DNA of 64,000 nucleotides from Straminergon stramineum (GCA_963920665.1 OY987266.1:24416248-24480247), one strand, 5' to 3'; numbered from the stretch's first letter, positions 46,472 to 58,645 are shown. Program-made: numbers and translations. Notes: generated by a model not told the origin, from the sequence alone.

Positions 46472-46699
46472 CGTAATTCGCAGAAAACAGGGGTTAGGGT
46501 TCTGGAGGAAATGATGATGAAGAAAAAGAGGAAGAGGAATTGAAGATGCAGCAACCAGAAGATCTCTGAGGACATGCCAATGCTGCAGCGGTAGACTGTC
46601 TTTGCGCCAGCTGAATTGCCAAGCTCGCTCAAACTGTGCTTCAAACCAAGCGTGATTGCGTGCTACCACGATGTACAGTAGTCTTTGGTTAGTTCAATT

Positions 46700-47916
46700 T
46701 TGGTATCGGATGGCTAAACTAGGATAACTCCACAGCATTTTGGTCATGCTGCAAGCAGGGATTCTTTTTTCATTTATTGTAGGCAGTGCCAAAAGCGATA
46801 ATCACTGGAAGGCTGAAGCTATTTACATCCATGAAAATGGATGAAACTTGAAATATATGGATGAAGTTTCATTTATTCATCTAAAATGACATACAATCAT
46901 CCAAATATAGCAATATTGTCCCTAAATGTGGTAGCAAATTAGTGATTTCATCCATTGACAAGCAAGAATATTTCATCTAATATTCCATCTAAAAAACATT
47001 TCATCACTTTCTGGAGAAAATTTGCTCAAGAAAATCCCCTGGCTGCAAGGCATACTAAGGTACAGTATGTGTAGGTCAGTTTTGTAAATAATTAGAGAAA
47101 ATTTGGATGATGTCTGAAACTTAAATAAATTGTACAACTATTTCTTAAAATCTGAAAAAATTCCATTGTTGCTAATTCTGAATATACAAAGATTATTCTT
47201 GAATAAATTTAGAAAAAGGAACACATTTATGCATGAATAGAAAGAATCAATCCAAAATTAAGAGTGTTAAAAAATTAGGAAGAGCAAAGTGTCAAAAGCT
47301 AAGAAATCTAAATTGAGTTTCCAAATTGTCGAAATTCTAAAATGAAATTATTTTGGCACCAATGTGCTGAAGTAGACCTCAACGTATGGTAGACAAGCCT
47401 ATTACCATCTTGATTTGCACTCTAAATATCTTAGGACCAACTAAAAGAGGGGCACATATTTTAATATTTAGAGGTGTACATTTTTTTCACAAATCAAACC
47501 CAAGTAGAATTATAATTTTCCAATTAAAATTGTAATTTTTGTGAATTTATGAAGTGGTCTGCCCTAAAATTATAAAACCGCTCAGAGAGTAGAGTAATAA
47601 ATATCCTATAAACAATCCATAAGCACCTTTCCATATATCTATCAACACTTAAGTATTCATCAATAAAGGCTTAACACATTAATCCTTCTTGGCACTAATG
47701 CACTAACATAACATTCAATAGTATACCTGCTCCAAAAAGTAAGTTTAGCTGTGGATTGGAGGGTCTATCTTGGTGTCTCTAAATTCCATCCAACATGTAG
47801 TGTATCTTTAGTAGTATGCTATTATTGCGACCATCTTCTTTGAACATCCCTATCAGCACCTCTGAAATGGACAGTAAGTGGTTCTAAAATAGACTGCCAA
47901 CAATGTCAGAGTATAA
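46700..47916. other. Intergenic region upstream of the TraB gene
   Basis: AT-rich sequence with no open frame of interest. It should contain the TraB promoter at its left side, but I see no distinctive element. Confidence 0.6.
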
Positions 47917-48490
47917 TTAACCCCTAAAGGACCAAGTGTTCGTTCAACATACCCAAGAAATCTCGGGTAGGCTCCTACAAAGTCATTTTTAGTTGGATGT
48001 TCATGAAATTTGGACCTAATGTGTAACTATGTATCTCCTTCCTAAAAAACTAATTTTTTTCCGATCGGGTTCCCAGATCAAAAGTTATGCTGCCTTGAAC
48101 TTTGTTGGTAACTTGGGCAGCATGTGCAAAACTCTTCCTATGATTTTAAAATTTGGCGGGTGTGTAGCTTACATGATCTAAGATGCAAATGCCAAAAAAA
48201 TTAACCATGTTTAGTGTAAGAATTTCATTCTAGAAGGAGTTAAAGTTTGTAGGCCATGTTGGGCAAGGTTGGAAAAAAAATTCACCTAACTTCAAATGTT
48301 ATAATCTTTCAATCCTTGCGTTCAAAGTTTCTAAAAAAATTTCCGCATGTTCCCAAAGAAGTCTAGTACAAATTTGTACTATTGAATTTTGAAAAAAAAA
48401 CTATTTTTTCCATTTTTTTCTCATTGCCCTAAAAAGTGTCAATTTTTGACAATTTCTGCCCAAAATGTGCCTCGGTCCCTTAGGGGTTAA
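47917..48490 (+). mobile_element. TTAA-flanked non-autonomous element (family B), intact copy
   Basis: 566 bp between exact TTAA flanks. Start CCCCTAAAGGACC, end GGTCCCTTAGGGG, matching as reverse complements apart from one base. No open frame of note. Reference copy for the degraded ones at 10.6, 12.8 and 19.9 kb. Confidence 0.85.
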
Positions 48491-49852
48491 GATTTTTCAG
48501 GTATTGATTCATACTTTGCCAATGGATGGAATAAAAACCAAGGAGGGTCCATTTCAAAGCCAAGGTGTGTCTACTCAATTTTTCTAAATGAGAGTTGATT
48601 GCCCAATTGCCTTCTTACAAATGCTAAAAGAATTTAGGGTTCATTTAAGTTCAGTAATGGTCGCATTTTAGGAATCTTGTGTATTACTTTTTGAATGCTA
48701 CAGTGCTTGTTTTTGGTGAAGCCATGTCTTTTTTCAAACTACACATGTGTGGGTTTTGTAAGGCCTATGATCAAGAATAGGTGCCCATGGCAAACTTCTT
48801 TAGAAATTTGGCTTAATTTCTAAAGAGTATGGAGTAGGATCGTCTTCTCCAAACTGCTTTTTTCTAGTGCTAGTAAAGGTCGTATCACGGATAAAATTAG
48901 TAAGTAATTAAAATGGTTACTAATGCAATTTCATAAGTAATTCAAAGTGCTCCAAAAAATATGAAACCACTTGGTTTAGATTCCACATCAATTTTTCTTT
49001 AAGTGAAAAATAAGGAAAATAATTTTGTGTGTCTAAAAACTATCGAAAAGGCCGACCAACCCTTAAAGGGTCACTTTAAGAGCATACTACCTTAGTGTTT
49101 CTTTGCTTAATATGTCTTGGTTTTCAACTTGTTTGTTTGTGAATAGATAATGAATAAAGGTTTGTTATATTTATTTGAGTATTATTGTTGTTGTAAATTA
49201 ATGTGGATTGTGAAGCCTGGAAATAATGAATCTGATTCCTCCATCTTGCAAAAGAAATGTTTCTTGACCAATTTTGTCAACAACTTTTTCTATATGTCTA
49301 ATTACTCTTTCATTAGAGAGTGTTGGCACCACATCTGATCAAATTGCAACCATTTTTTGAAATTGCTATTTAGTGAGGAAGAGGTTAGAGTAAACTTGTC
49401 ATTTACTGCACACATCCAAAAACCACACAACAATTGTTGATTTGTTGCCATTTACCATATACTAACCGCACTATGCAACTACCAATCCAATTGCCATGGG
49501 AACAAAATTTTATATCATTGCCCAATGACTGCACATTGTGTTGTGAAGGGGTGCAAGAAATTTTTAACTAGAATTTAGCTTCATTGCCTTTAGATTGCAA
49601 TAAAATTTGTCGAAAGAAATCTTTTTGCATTCTGATTTTTAAAAGAGAATCTTAACATGACATTTAATGATCATGCCAAATTTCAAAACATGCAAGTCTC
49701 TATATTTATGTGGAGAAGGATTTGAATTTTGTCTATGTTGTGCCCTGTCTTGTGATTGGCAAGTTTACTATGGTGAACACAATTCCTACTTTTTAAGCAA
49801 TTTCTATGGACTATGGTGACTAGGTTACTTGATTGATGAGAACTGACATATA
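48491..49852. other. Intergenic region before the CACTA element
   Basis: No gene or repeat recognised. Small open frames at 49150-49338 (+) and 49683-49880 (-) have no domain or conserved motif. Confidence 0.55.
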
Positions 49853-49872
49853 CACTACAAGAAAGTAGGCAC
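49853..49872 (+). repeat. CACTA left terminal inverted repeat
   Basis: CACTACAAGAAAGTAGGCAC. The first 12 bases equal the common plant CACTA terminus. The flanking ATA at 49850-49852 may be the 3-bp target duplication, which cannot be confirmed without the other end. Confidence 0.9.
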
Positions 49873-49963
49873 AAATGCAACTACAGGATGTGACTCTTTG
49901 AAAAATGTGACTAGAAAATGACTTGCGCTCTCTAATTGCACCAGCGACAAAGGTCCAACAACG

Positions 49964-50215
49964 CCCAAGTCATTTCACAGTCATTAGTGTGAATGGAGGA
50001 TGAGGACCACAGGAAGTTCCCTTTTCATCCCCACTTTCCGCTCAGAACTTCGTCGACTACTTGATGTGGGCGTTGTAACTTCCAACGTGGAGGCCACAGT
50101 TACATACAAAATGACTAGTTGATGGTATAAATGACTGAGAAATGACTGAGATACGACTCAAGAATGACTAAGATGGCTAGGACAATTGCAAACGAGAAAT
50201 GACAGGTTGAAAGAT
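49964..50215 (+). repeat. Subterminal AAATGAC/GTCATTT motif cluster
   Basis: AAATGACT, AAATGACTGAG (twice), GAATGACTAAG and AAATGACAGG lie close together on one strand, with AGTCATTT inverted at the left. CACTA elements carry such short subterminal repeats as TnpA binding sites; function here is inferred. Confidence 0.6.
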
Positions 50216-51398
50216 GGTTGACGTGTCCTCTGACTCTTCTTTTACTTCCAGTACAACGCAATGAAGGAAGAGATGCATGAGGAAGGCATGTAGGACCTAT
50301 TTTCTACTAATTCATTTACTTCCGTTAATAGAATTTTGATCCTTCATTTCATTTTTAAGTTTAGGGTTGTTTATTTATTTCATAATTCCTTCTTTCTAGT
50401 TTGCCTTTCTTAAATTCATGGAGCATTCACCAAAAGCCTATAAAATTTCATTGGGATAGCCTAATCTCCGTTTGCTTAGAATCTTCATGATTTCTCCCCA
50501 CTTTCTTTATTTTTTCAACTTCCGTTTTGAATTCTTGAGCACTATATTTGAAAACGTTTTCCACTCGCAATTTTCTTTTATTTGTTGTCCTTTTTTCACC
50601 CTTCACATTCCTCTAATACTCGTTTGTATCTTACTACAAGGCTGGTCTTCCTTGATTTTTTTCCCTCCTACTTCAAAATGTTTTTCAATTGTTTTTCATT
50701 CATCCAGTTTCTTTTAATTCTTCTGAGTATTGAAAATGATGGGAAATTGGTGGGCTCTTCAATTTGGTTTATAGCACGCTGAATATAATGGTTTTGCATC
50801 AAAGTTTGGTAGAACTAGGGAAATTGCATGAAGTGAAGATGGCAACAAATATTTGAGCACATTGTAGGGATAGAAGTTTACTACATTTCAAGAAATTCAC
50901 AATCGATTTCATTTTGGTTCCCATCCCATCTCATTCCGGTTCTCTATTACATTTACTACTACGTTGCCTCTCCAGCTTTACTCAAGAATGACTTCAGATG
51001 ATGCATATGCGACTGGAGAAGATCATTCACTACTTCGCAACTATTTCTCCTCTGCTTTAGTGTCTACTGCACTGCAATTTGGTTTGTGGTTTAGGGTCAC
51101 TGCAAATGACTTCCATTCCCAAGTATGTAGAGAACTACGAAAGCTTTACGGAATCTAAGACACGTCCAAGCATCTACTTCAGAAGCAACTATAGCTTAGC
51201 ACCCTAGTATTCTTCTTGGGCCAATAAGTTCTCTTCTGTTGACAATTCGATGGCCCCTACTAAATTCACTAGTTGCTCCCGATGAGACCACCTTCTTGGA
51301 GCAGTTAGCCTTGCAGACTCCACATTCATGCTGATGAAGGCATCCGTGGTCTCTACAACTTCCCATCTTGCTCTTGCTTCTGAGTGTAAAACTACTTT
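50216..51398. other. Left interior of the CACTA element
   Basis: Lies between the subterminal motifs and the end of tnp2. Probably the tnp2 3' region. Pyrimidine-rich open frames at 50472-50782 lack domains. Isolated AATGACTTC motifs occur at about 50984 and 51104. Confidence 0.55.
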
Positions 51399-51875
51399 CT
51401 ACCTGGGCTTCTCTACAACATTAGATAAGAAAACTTGAGTGGCTTGACTTGGAAAAATGAAGGGCTTTGCCATGTGAGGTAATTTGTAACGAGAGTTCAC
51501 AACAAGGAAGCCATAGTCATCATGCGTATACGTCGGGTTCCCTTGATTGTCGTGGTGCTCCACCCACTCACATTGAAGGAAGATAATTTGGATATGAAGA
51601 CCTCCATAATCTAGTTGCAGTATGTCTTTCAGCACTCCAACATAGTTCACTGATGCATCTTCAGCATTCTTTGATGGCAATTGAAACATGGAAGCTACGC
51701 TACTATTGTAAGAAACCATTTGAGCAATTGTCTCATCCTCCATTCGGAAGTGGTTTCCAAATGCCATGATCTGTCCATACTGAGTTGTGGAATGTGACGG
51801 CTTCCTACTCAAGAGGACCTGGTCCATCTCCTTTGTGCTTCTCAAATAGAATCCCCCACAACGGTGTGCATCCAC
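51399..51875 (-). pseudogene. tnp2: tnp2 C-terminal block (DUF4216)
   Basis: 158 open codons with YVGVLKDILQLDYGG, then FLQCEWVEHHDNQG, DDYGFLVVNSRYKLPHMAKP and PSQATQVFLSN. Matches the DUF4216 pattern in plant CACTA proteins (YGxLxDIxELxY ... W ... DxYGFxxVN ... PFxxxSQAxQVF). Confidence 0.88.
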
Positions 51876-52411
51876 TCAATCAATGGTGGAGTTTCTGGAT
51901 TTGTTCGTGATTTCTCTACCTACTTCTTGTGTCACAAACCAGAAATTTTGTTCAACCCCATTCCAAAAGAAAAATTCCATAACATACAGGAGAGACTAGG
52001 TTGTACCTCCAGTAACAGGCGGAAGTCAATGGCCCTAATTTGAATATGACTTGCACATCACTTGAAGAAGTCATTTTGAACTAGTATAGAAGAGCGTTAC
52101 CAGGTACATCACTTCAAAATGACTGATTTATATCTCTTGCAGTACTAGAAAGTTAACTGTGCACAATGCATCTACCAACAATGTACGTGGCAGGTTTAGG
52201 AAGGCACTGCCTGTGCTATGGGTAAAATGACGACATAAAAGACGGTTCAAGATATGACTTATGCATAAAGATTTGCCATAATGGACACATTTGCCAATAC
52301 ATATTCGTGGGCTACGTCTCTAAGCTCGGGGCTCATCACATACGGCTTGTCTGCACCTTGCAACACCTCTTTGGCATCACCATACTCTTTGTTAGCATCT
52401 CATATGCGTCT

Positions 52412-52987
52412 CTATGTGGCCTCAAATCTCTGTAGGTACTTTGTGATGAAGCTAATGCATTCACCTTTCATATACCCCTCTACCATGCATGCTTCGGGGT
52501 GCGCCGTATTCTGTACATGGTTCTTTAGAACTTTCAAATAGCACTCCACAGGATACATCCACCTAGCACTGACTGGTCCACATAAATCTAGTTCCTTTGC
52601 AAGATGATAGGGTAGATGTGTCATTACATCAAAAAATGATGGTGGGAACACAATCTCCAATAGAGCCATACTTTTTGTGACATCTGCCTCCAATGATTGA
52701 AAGTTAGCCGGGTTATAAGCCTTCGTGCACAAGTGCCAGAAGACCCTGCACATTCTCATGACTGCCATCCATGGCCCGGGTGCCATGAGTCCGCAAAGTG
52801 CTAGTGGCAAAACTTGTTGCATTAACACGTGGTAATCATGGGATTTTAGACCCCCAAAATTCTTTTTCCGAATGCACTTGCCATGGTTAGAAGAATACCC
52901 GGTTGGTGTCTTCAAGGATTCAATGCATTGTGTGAATTTCTCAAACTCATCATCAGACAAGACATATGGTGCACAAGGCTTCACCAT
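52412..52987 (-). pseudogene. tnp2: tnp2 central block (MKSHD and RWMYPxE)
   Basis: 191 open codons with GGLKSHDYHVLMQQVLPLAL, FFDVMTHLPYHLAKEL and GPVSARWMYPVECYLKVLKN, the hallmark series of plant Tnp2 proteins. Beyond the stop at its end, LRDVAHEYVLANVSIM continues at 52.25-52.35 kb. Confidence 0.92.
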
Positions 52988-53382
52988 TTTTCCAAGCTTT
53001 CGTGGATGAGGCGTCAGTCATAGGTGCTTATGTACATTCTTCCTCTGCAAGTCTCTTTTCACCTTGACAGTGACCTTACTCGTTATGGTTTTCAGGAAGT
53101 TCTTAGTCAAGTTCAGCTCGCAGTGCATCACGTCCAATGTATAGCGAATGAGAAGAAGCTGCATAAGACGGAGTCAATGATGGGGTTAGTTTAAGGAAAG
53201 GCGATTTCATAGACGATAAGTGGTGACCTGGAACATCAACATAGGAAAAACTTCATGGCATGAAAGAAAATTAAATCATAACTTCAATTCAAATCCTCCC
53301 TCGTGTTCAATGTTATGACAATTGTATTGTAAGGTTATCTACCCCATCCCAAAACTCTTGCAAATTACCAATCATAAAGAAG

Positions 53383-53936
53383 TCACTTACTGTGCTTGAT
53401 AGGCATACAAATGACTTCTTCATGACTCCTACAAGACTCCACAGTCACTACAAAGTCATCCATCAATGAATGATTGGTGTCTCTTACCCTCCAATGAAGC
53501 AATCTATACAAACTGCTCAGTCGCTTCAGGCCATGCACTTTCGACGGGTCTCCAGAAGCCCCATCTCTATTTCCAACTGCTTTACAGGCTTCAAACTCCA
53601 TTGCATGTTGGATTTGTTCCTCCACTATGACTGCTTCTGGTCTTGGTCGATTTTCAATGTCACTGTTGAATTGATCCTTCATGGCCTTTGATCTGTACAG
53701 ATGACCTTCGGGTAAGTGGGTAACCAGTAGCGTGTTCCACAATACATGCACTTTCCAAGCTCTGAAGAATGCTCTATACCTACATTAGCACCACACCATG
53801 GACAAGCGACATATCCTTGATGAGAGAACCCACCTACAATGCCATAGCTAGGGAAGTCATGAATTGTCCACAACAACATGGTGCGTAGTTGGAATGATCT
53901 TTCACCACCATCCTTTGTAATGTCATAAGCCGGCAC
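53383..53936 (-). pseudogene. tnp2: tnp2 block with W-T-I-x-D-F-P and zinc cysteines
   Basis: LRTMLLWTIHDFPSYGIVGG, ACPWCGANVGIEHSS and CMYCGTRYWLP are in one frame (53679-53936). The next stretch (53383-53751) is in another frame and reads VHGLKRLSSLYRLLHWR. Upstream, FFIMLSLLIPGW (54.0 kb) and ADGVNPFKQNRFA (54.1 kb) belong to the same protein. Confidence 0.88.
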
Positions 53937-54428
53937 TCCATTCTACAACTCTAGCAACTCCTCCAAAAGAGGCTCCAAATAAACATCAAACACATCGAAC
54001 ATCACTAAATCCCACCCGGGAATTAAGAGGGACAACATAATGAAGAAGTTCTTTGTACTCAACCATAGGGGTAGGTTGTAATTCAACAAAAGCACTAGCC
54101 AAGTGGACTATGCAAAGCGATTTTGCTTGAAAGGGTTGACTCCGTCTGCAACTAAGGCAAAGTGACAATTCCGAGGGTCCTCGGCAAATGTTGGGTCCAC
54201 ATTCTCATGGAAATGCTTCCAAGCCTTCAAGTCGCAAGGGTGCTTCACTAGCCCATCCCCTCCCTCCCAGTTGCTCTAATTCTCGGAGTGCCAAACCATC
54301 ACCTTTGAGATAACATGGCTTCGTAGCATTTGTTGCAACCTTGGAATAAGGGGAAAGTATTGAAGAACCTTCAATGGGAAGCAACAGCACTCTTCATCTC
54401 TATATTGGTGACCACCACACTTAGGACA

Positions 54429-54809
54429 CTAGATGGCATGTTCATGTTCCCCATGAAAGAGTACACATCCTCGCTCGCAAGCATCAATGCTATTGTATGT
54501 CAATCCCAGTTTTGTTGTAAGTGTCTTTGCAGCATGGTACATTTTGGGCAACGTATTTTTCTTTGGCAAGAGATGGAGGTGTAGGAGACTAAATAGCTCA
54601 TTGGCGTAGTGATTACTCACACTGTGAACAATGCAGAGGTTCATTAGCAACACGGTAGCTGCCAACTTGCTAGATTTGCACCCATTGTATAAGGCTCCCA
54701 GAGACTCATCCACTACAGTGGCATCAAAACTGGGGTTGCTCACATCCCCATCCAAGGGCATGCCGCCACATTCTTCAACGTCTTCACCTCCATCTGGACC
54801 CCCTTCCAC
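54429..54809 (-). pseudogene. tnp2: tnp2 N-terminal block
   Basis: 126 open codons. Acidic start, then DESLGALYNGCKSSKLAATV, NTLPKMYHAAKTLTTKLGL and IDACERGCVLFHGEHEHA; a TAG stop then replaces a residue just before CPKCG. The order and motifs match Tnp2. Confidence 0.88.
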
Positions 54810-55270
54810 GTTTTCTTAATGAAGGGAGTCGGTTGTAGCAAAAGCATTGGCAACTTCTTAGGCAATTCTTTCCGTTGAATTCTCACGGTCTTCCACTAGC
54901 CTTGACGCTTGTTGTAGCATGCCCTATGTATCCACATGTGCATCAATTTTCGTAGCTACCTCCTGAACTTGCCCCCTTGCATCCATGTGACCAAAGACTT
55001 CCACTATCACTTCATCAACTAGTTCCCAAAATTGTTGTTCCCACTCTTTGTCCGAAAAAATCTTGAGGGCCCGGTCCTCTCCACATTCGTGATTCTAGAT
55101 CTCTACCATGGCAAATGAGGTGCATGCGTACATTCCGAATTAACAATCGACGTCGGCCCTAGCATTGAGTGCATGGACAATGTAGTTTCGACACATTGTA
55201 CTCCGTCGCCCTCTGCAGCTCTAGCACCCACAAGTAGTCGTCATGTAGTCTCTGTCTATGACTGTCTGAT

Positions 55271-57453
55271 AGTGGCAGTCTTCCAGGAATCATATTTGAT
55301 GAGAATGCCAATCCTTTTCATCATATGTTGATGCATAGGGTACATAGGCTAAGTTAGTAATGCCCATGCAGAGGATTTATAATGCTACAAAGGGTCTGGG
55401 TTCCAATCAGATGACACTTCTATTGCAATATGACTAGATTCGCCAGAAAATGATTGCACACATGGAAAACGATACTGCCTATTGACTTCAAAATGTCTTC
55501 ATGCACTTCGGAATGAATTTAATATGCCCCTTGCCTGTCCTTGTGACTTTAAATGTGGGCACTTCATGTATATGAAGGTATCATGGAAGTTTAGGGTCTA
55601 TGTCAATTCACAAAAACTTTACAAAGCCATGTGCTTCCTTTGATGCATATGTATCTTAGATAGTAGATGTGAACCACAATAGAGCAAGATAGTTTTGAGC
55701 CAAGAAAGACAAATTGCAGAAATTATGAAGACAATGCATCAAAAGGGACTGGTGCACCCCCTCCCCCCCCTTTCTATTACTTTTCAAGACGTAACATGTG
55801 GGCCACTGAAAACTTCCTTTTCGTTGAAACAGGGGTTGCTTCCTCACTTCCTAGAGTTCTTGTTAGCTTACAGAATGCTACTCTACTTTTATTGCATTGG
55901 ACATATTGTCTTGCTCTACTAATGTCATGTAGCCAGGACCGAGAGCCTCCTCTACTATACTACGGAAACTGATTTTTCTCTTGAAAGGAATCAATTTCTA
56001 ACTAACGTAAGACACTTCAGGTTTAGGAGAAGCACATTCAAGCTCTATCTCATAGAGTATGCCCGTACCACAAGTGTTTGTGCCTGCGGTTGTAGAGTGC
56101 ATCAAAGGCTCTCTCCTTGAACTTCCGGTTTCCACCATGGTTGAGGAAGTGGAGCCTCCATTGATGGAACTAAGGGTAGATGGTTCGTTGAAGACGAGTC
56201 TTTCTTCATTAGAATTAGAAGTAAAAATTCTATGCCTCTTCCTACGAAACAAGGGGGCAGCCTTTAAAACTCTACGCTTCAGCATTGTACTAAAGGGTGA
56301 TGTGTCCTCGTACCACTCTGATGGCTTCAACTGAACTCACTACAAATACTGAGTGGTTGTGTGTGTAGTCTGCCTATATGTTTGGTGTTCTTAAAAGTCC
56401 AATACTTGTTGCTTCCCTTATCTTAACTGCACCAAAGAGGTAGTGGACTTTCTCTTACTTGTCTACGCATTTGGACCACCTACAGAAATCTTAGAAAGGA
56501 ACTCCCAATTGTATATTCCAGGGTGAGGACAAAATGAAGTTTAGGTCTTAAGAGAACCTAAAGCACAGTGAACACGAATGAATACATGAAGCTAGGCCAT
56601 CAACAACATCTGAATGCTCGTATAGGTCTTCCCGTGTCCAGTATGTGACTTGGAGCTCTTCTCAGTACTTATTTGTTCATGACACACGATGAAGAAAGTG
56701 CCAAGAAGTCCTATGAACCGCATGTAATGTCCATGATTCCAAATAATTTTCACATCAAATTCATTCATGTCCATAGAGAGAAGTAATTGGATTAAAAATG
56801 TGGCACCTAGAGACGTCTACGAAGCTTGACTGAACAAAATGTGTTTAACTAAGGGGAGAAGGACTGAAAAAAATATTGGGTCTTGGCCCTTCACTTTGAC
56901 TTCTATACAACTAATGTCAATCATTTACTAGTCTTCATCATCCTTATGTGAGACACAAATGACTTTAGGAAGTCAAGACTCAGTCATGAAGTCCATGTTA
57001 TCACTTGTAAATGACTTTAGGAAGTCAAGACTCAGTCATGAAGTCCATGTTATCACTTGTAAATGACTTCTCTAAGTTGTGCCAAAGTTTTGGACCTTGT
57101 GTTGTACACTAAGCTTCCCTACACTGTAGATAGAGGAATAATTAAAGGCTAGTAATTTCAATGCAAACCTAAAAAAATGTAGTACAAAGTTACGACTGTA
57201 GGCCTAATCATCAGTCGGGAGACAATCATTGGAAAGCTACAGAAGGCAATGAATTCGAGATCAGGGAAAGATGAGAGGAGTTGGTTCTTGTCAACTTCGT
57301 TGAATATCCGGGGTACCTCTAAAATCAAGAAATTAAATAGTTGCCGTCAAAATGGGCTTCCGTCATCATATCCCCCAACTCTCTAATTGCAACTATAAGT
57401 GAAGAATCCAAACCTGTTTCAATGTCGTCTACTGTAGTTTTCTTTCTTGTAGG
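55271..57453. other. Region between the divergent CACTA genes
   Basis: Likely carries the start regions of both genes. Contains the 52-bp duplication and other AAATGACTT/AGTCATT motifs. Open frames near 56.0-56.3 kb occur on both strands with no recognised domain. Confidence 0.55.
56957..57060 (+). repeat. Perfect 52-bp tandem duplication
   Basis: Two identical 52-bp units starting AAATGACTTTAGGAAGTCAA, followed by a partial third start. Each unit holds AAATGACTT and AGTCATGAAG, so the array multiplies the element's AAATGAC motif between its two divergent genes. Confidence 0.95.
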
Positions 57454-57628
57454 GAGGCGGAGGACTACCGCTCAAGATCGCTCCTACTTCTCGAGAGCTT
57501 GGTAAAAGTGTCGATGCGCTTCAGTAGATCGGAAGAGTAGGAATTTCTCCTACTCGGTGACAAAGTTATTGCCAACAGATAGTGTTGGAAGCAATAAGGG
57601 CAACAACATCGATTTGGAACGAGGCGAC

Positions 57629-57747
57629 ATGGAATCTGAGCCGGAGAGCCCTCTTTACCCAAAAACTGAGTATGAACTCTTCCGGGATGCAAGGAAGGCT
57701 GAGGTTGACAAGGCAATTGAACTTGTACTCTGTGCGAAAAAACAATT
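57629..57747 (+). CDS. TnpA-type gene of the CACTA element, first visible exon
   Basis: Frame open from 57506; a likely start ATG lies near 57629 (MESEPESPLYPKTEYELFRD). The YELFRDARKAEVDKAIEL segment resembles the Y-E-x-x-R-x-x-x-I-x-x-N start region of plant CACTA ORF1 proteins. Donor gtaaga leaves phase 2, which fits the next exon. Confidence 0.55.
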
Positions 57748-58429
57748 GTAAGATACTTTCATACAACCACCCTTGCTCTTCTACAATTCCCTCACTTATT
57801 TTTGACCTCCTACAATTCCCTCACGTACTTATAACTACATTTGTCATTTCTCTTAATCATATGAGTCGCTTCTTTTGTAACTATGAGGTCCACTTTCTAC
57901 AGCATGTGCGTTCTGACCCTTCCCTTATGTGATTAGCTTCCATCCCGCCCATCTTCCATAGCTCGTAGTTAGAAATTGGCCGCAGAATTCCTCTAAGAAG
58001 CTTATGGGACAACACTTTAGGGTTTCCTCATTCAATTCAATAAATTCAGCTGCCATTTTGTTCCTCAAGTTTTGCGTAGTTGTCATGAACTCGAATGTGA
58101 GTTGTTTTCTATATCTTGTGACTTAAGTGCGACTCCATTTGTCATGCTAAATTTGCACAAAAGCAATGTTGCAATCAAAGGGGATTGACGATTGCAAACA
58201 CAAGCGGGCCACATGGAACTCCCTATTCGAGGGGGCCATGAGTACCCTCCTCAAAGCCTATGTATGCCCAAAACCTAATGCGGGAGTTCACTTCATCTAC
58301 ACCCATCTTGCAGACTTCGCTCTTGTATATTAGACTATCCAGTGATTATGATGAATGTATGTGGCTTCAAAAGTGTAGGCCTTCACTTTTTGTTTTCTTC
58401 ACGAGTTGTATTGTGTGCTTGCACTCCAG

Positions 58430-58645
58430 TGATTTAGAATTGGGGAAGGCAAAGAACCCAGACAATCCTAAACCCACGAAGAAAGTAACGAGAGTGAAGC
58501 GACGGGGCCTTCGAGGACATGAAGGAGGCAAGAAGCGTGGTCAGAGTCGCGGCATTGAAGCAGTGGACGGATCGCAGGACATGTCGAGCGGGCATGACTC
58601 CTCCTCCAAGGCGACCGAGTCCAATGAAGAGGCCATCGTAGTAGG
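58430..58645 (+). CDS. TnpA-type gene, basic exon
   Basis: Acceptor ctccag, donor gtatga, phase 2 in. Reads DLELGKAKNPDNPKPTKKVT, continuing into KRRGLRGHEGGKKRG and an acidic/serine end. A basic linker between the N-terminal segment and the Transposase_24 region, as in related proteins. The longer open frame running left to 58260 is probably intron. Confidence 0.6.

Larger units (their letters stand above)
51399..55270 (-). pseudogene. tnp2: tnp2 transposase of the CACTA element, disrupted
   Basis: Read leftwards, the blocks follow the plant Tnp2 order: a Transpos_assoc-like start near 55.25-55.08 kb (VRMHLICHGRD), KNTLPKMYHAAKTL and ACERGCVLFHGEHEHA (54.4-54.8 kb), LWTIHDFPSYGIVGG with ACPWC (53.7-53.9 kb), TLDVMHCELNLTKNFL (near 53.1 kb), GGLKSHDYHVLMQQVLPLAL and GPVSARWMYPVECYL (52.4-53.0 kb), then a DUF4216 block (51.4-51.9 kb). 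This is the catalytic transposase that acts on CACTA ends. Stops interrupt it at several places, three of them where the family has Trp or a similar residue (ELW to EL-stop, HLWLTPHP to HL-stop-LTPHP), and the reading frame changes between blocks. Some of the gaps may be introns. Confidence 0.9.

Noticed and set aside
50472..50782. Hydrophobic Phe/Ser-rich open frames as a membrane protein
   Set aside because: Pyrimidine-rich low-complexity sequence inside the CACTA element, with overlapping frames and no domain.
57440..57454. TTTCTTTCTTGTAG as the right CACTA terminus
   Set aside because: It ends TTGTAGGG, not TTGTAGTG, follows a pyrimidine tract like a 3' splice site, and CACTA-type coding pieces continue past it to 63.77 kb.
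58260..58430. N-terminal part of the long open frame at 58260-58937
   Set aside because: The useful coding part starts after an acceptor at 58429 in phase with the previous exon; the preceding hydrophobic stretch reads like intron.
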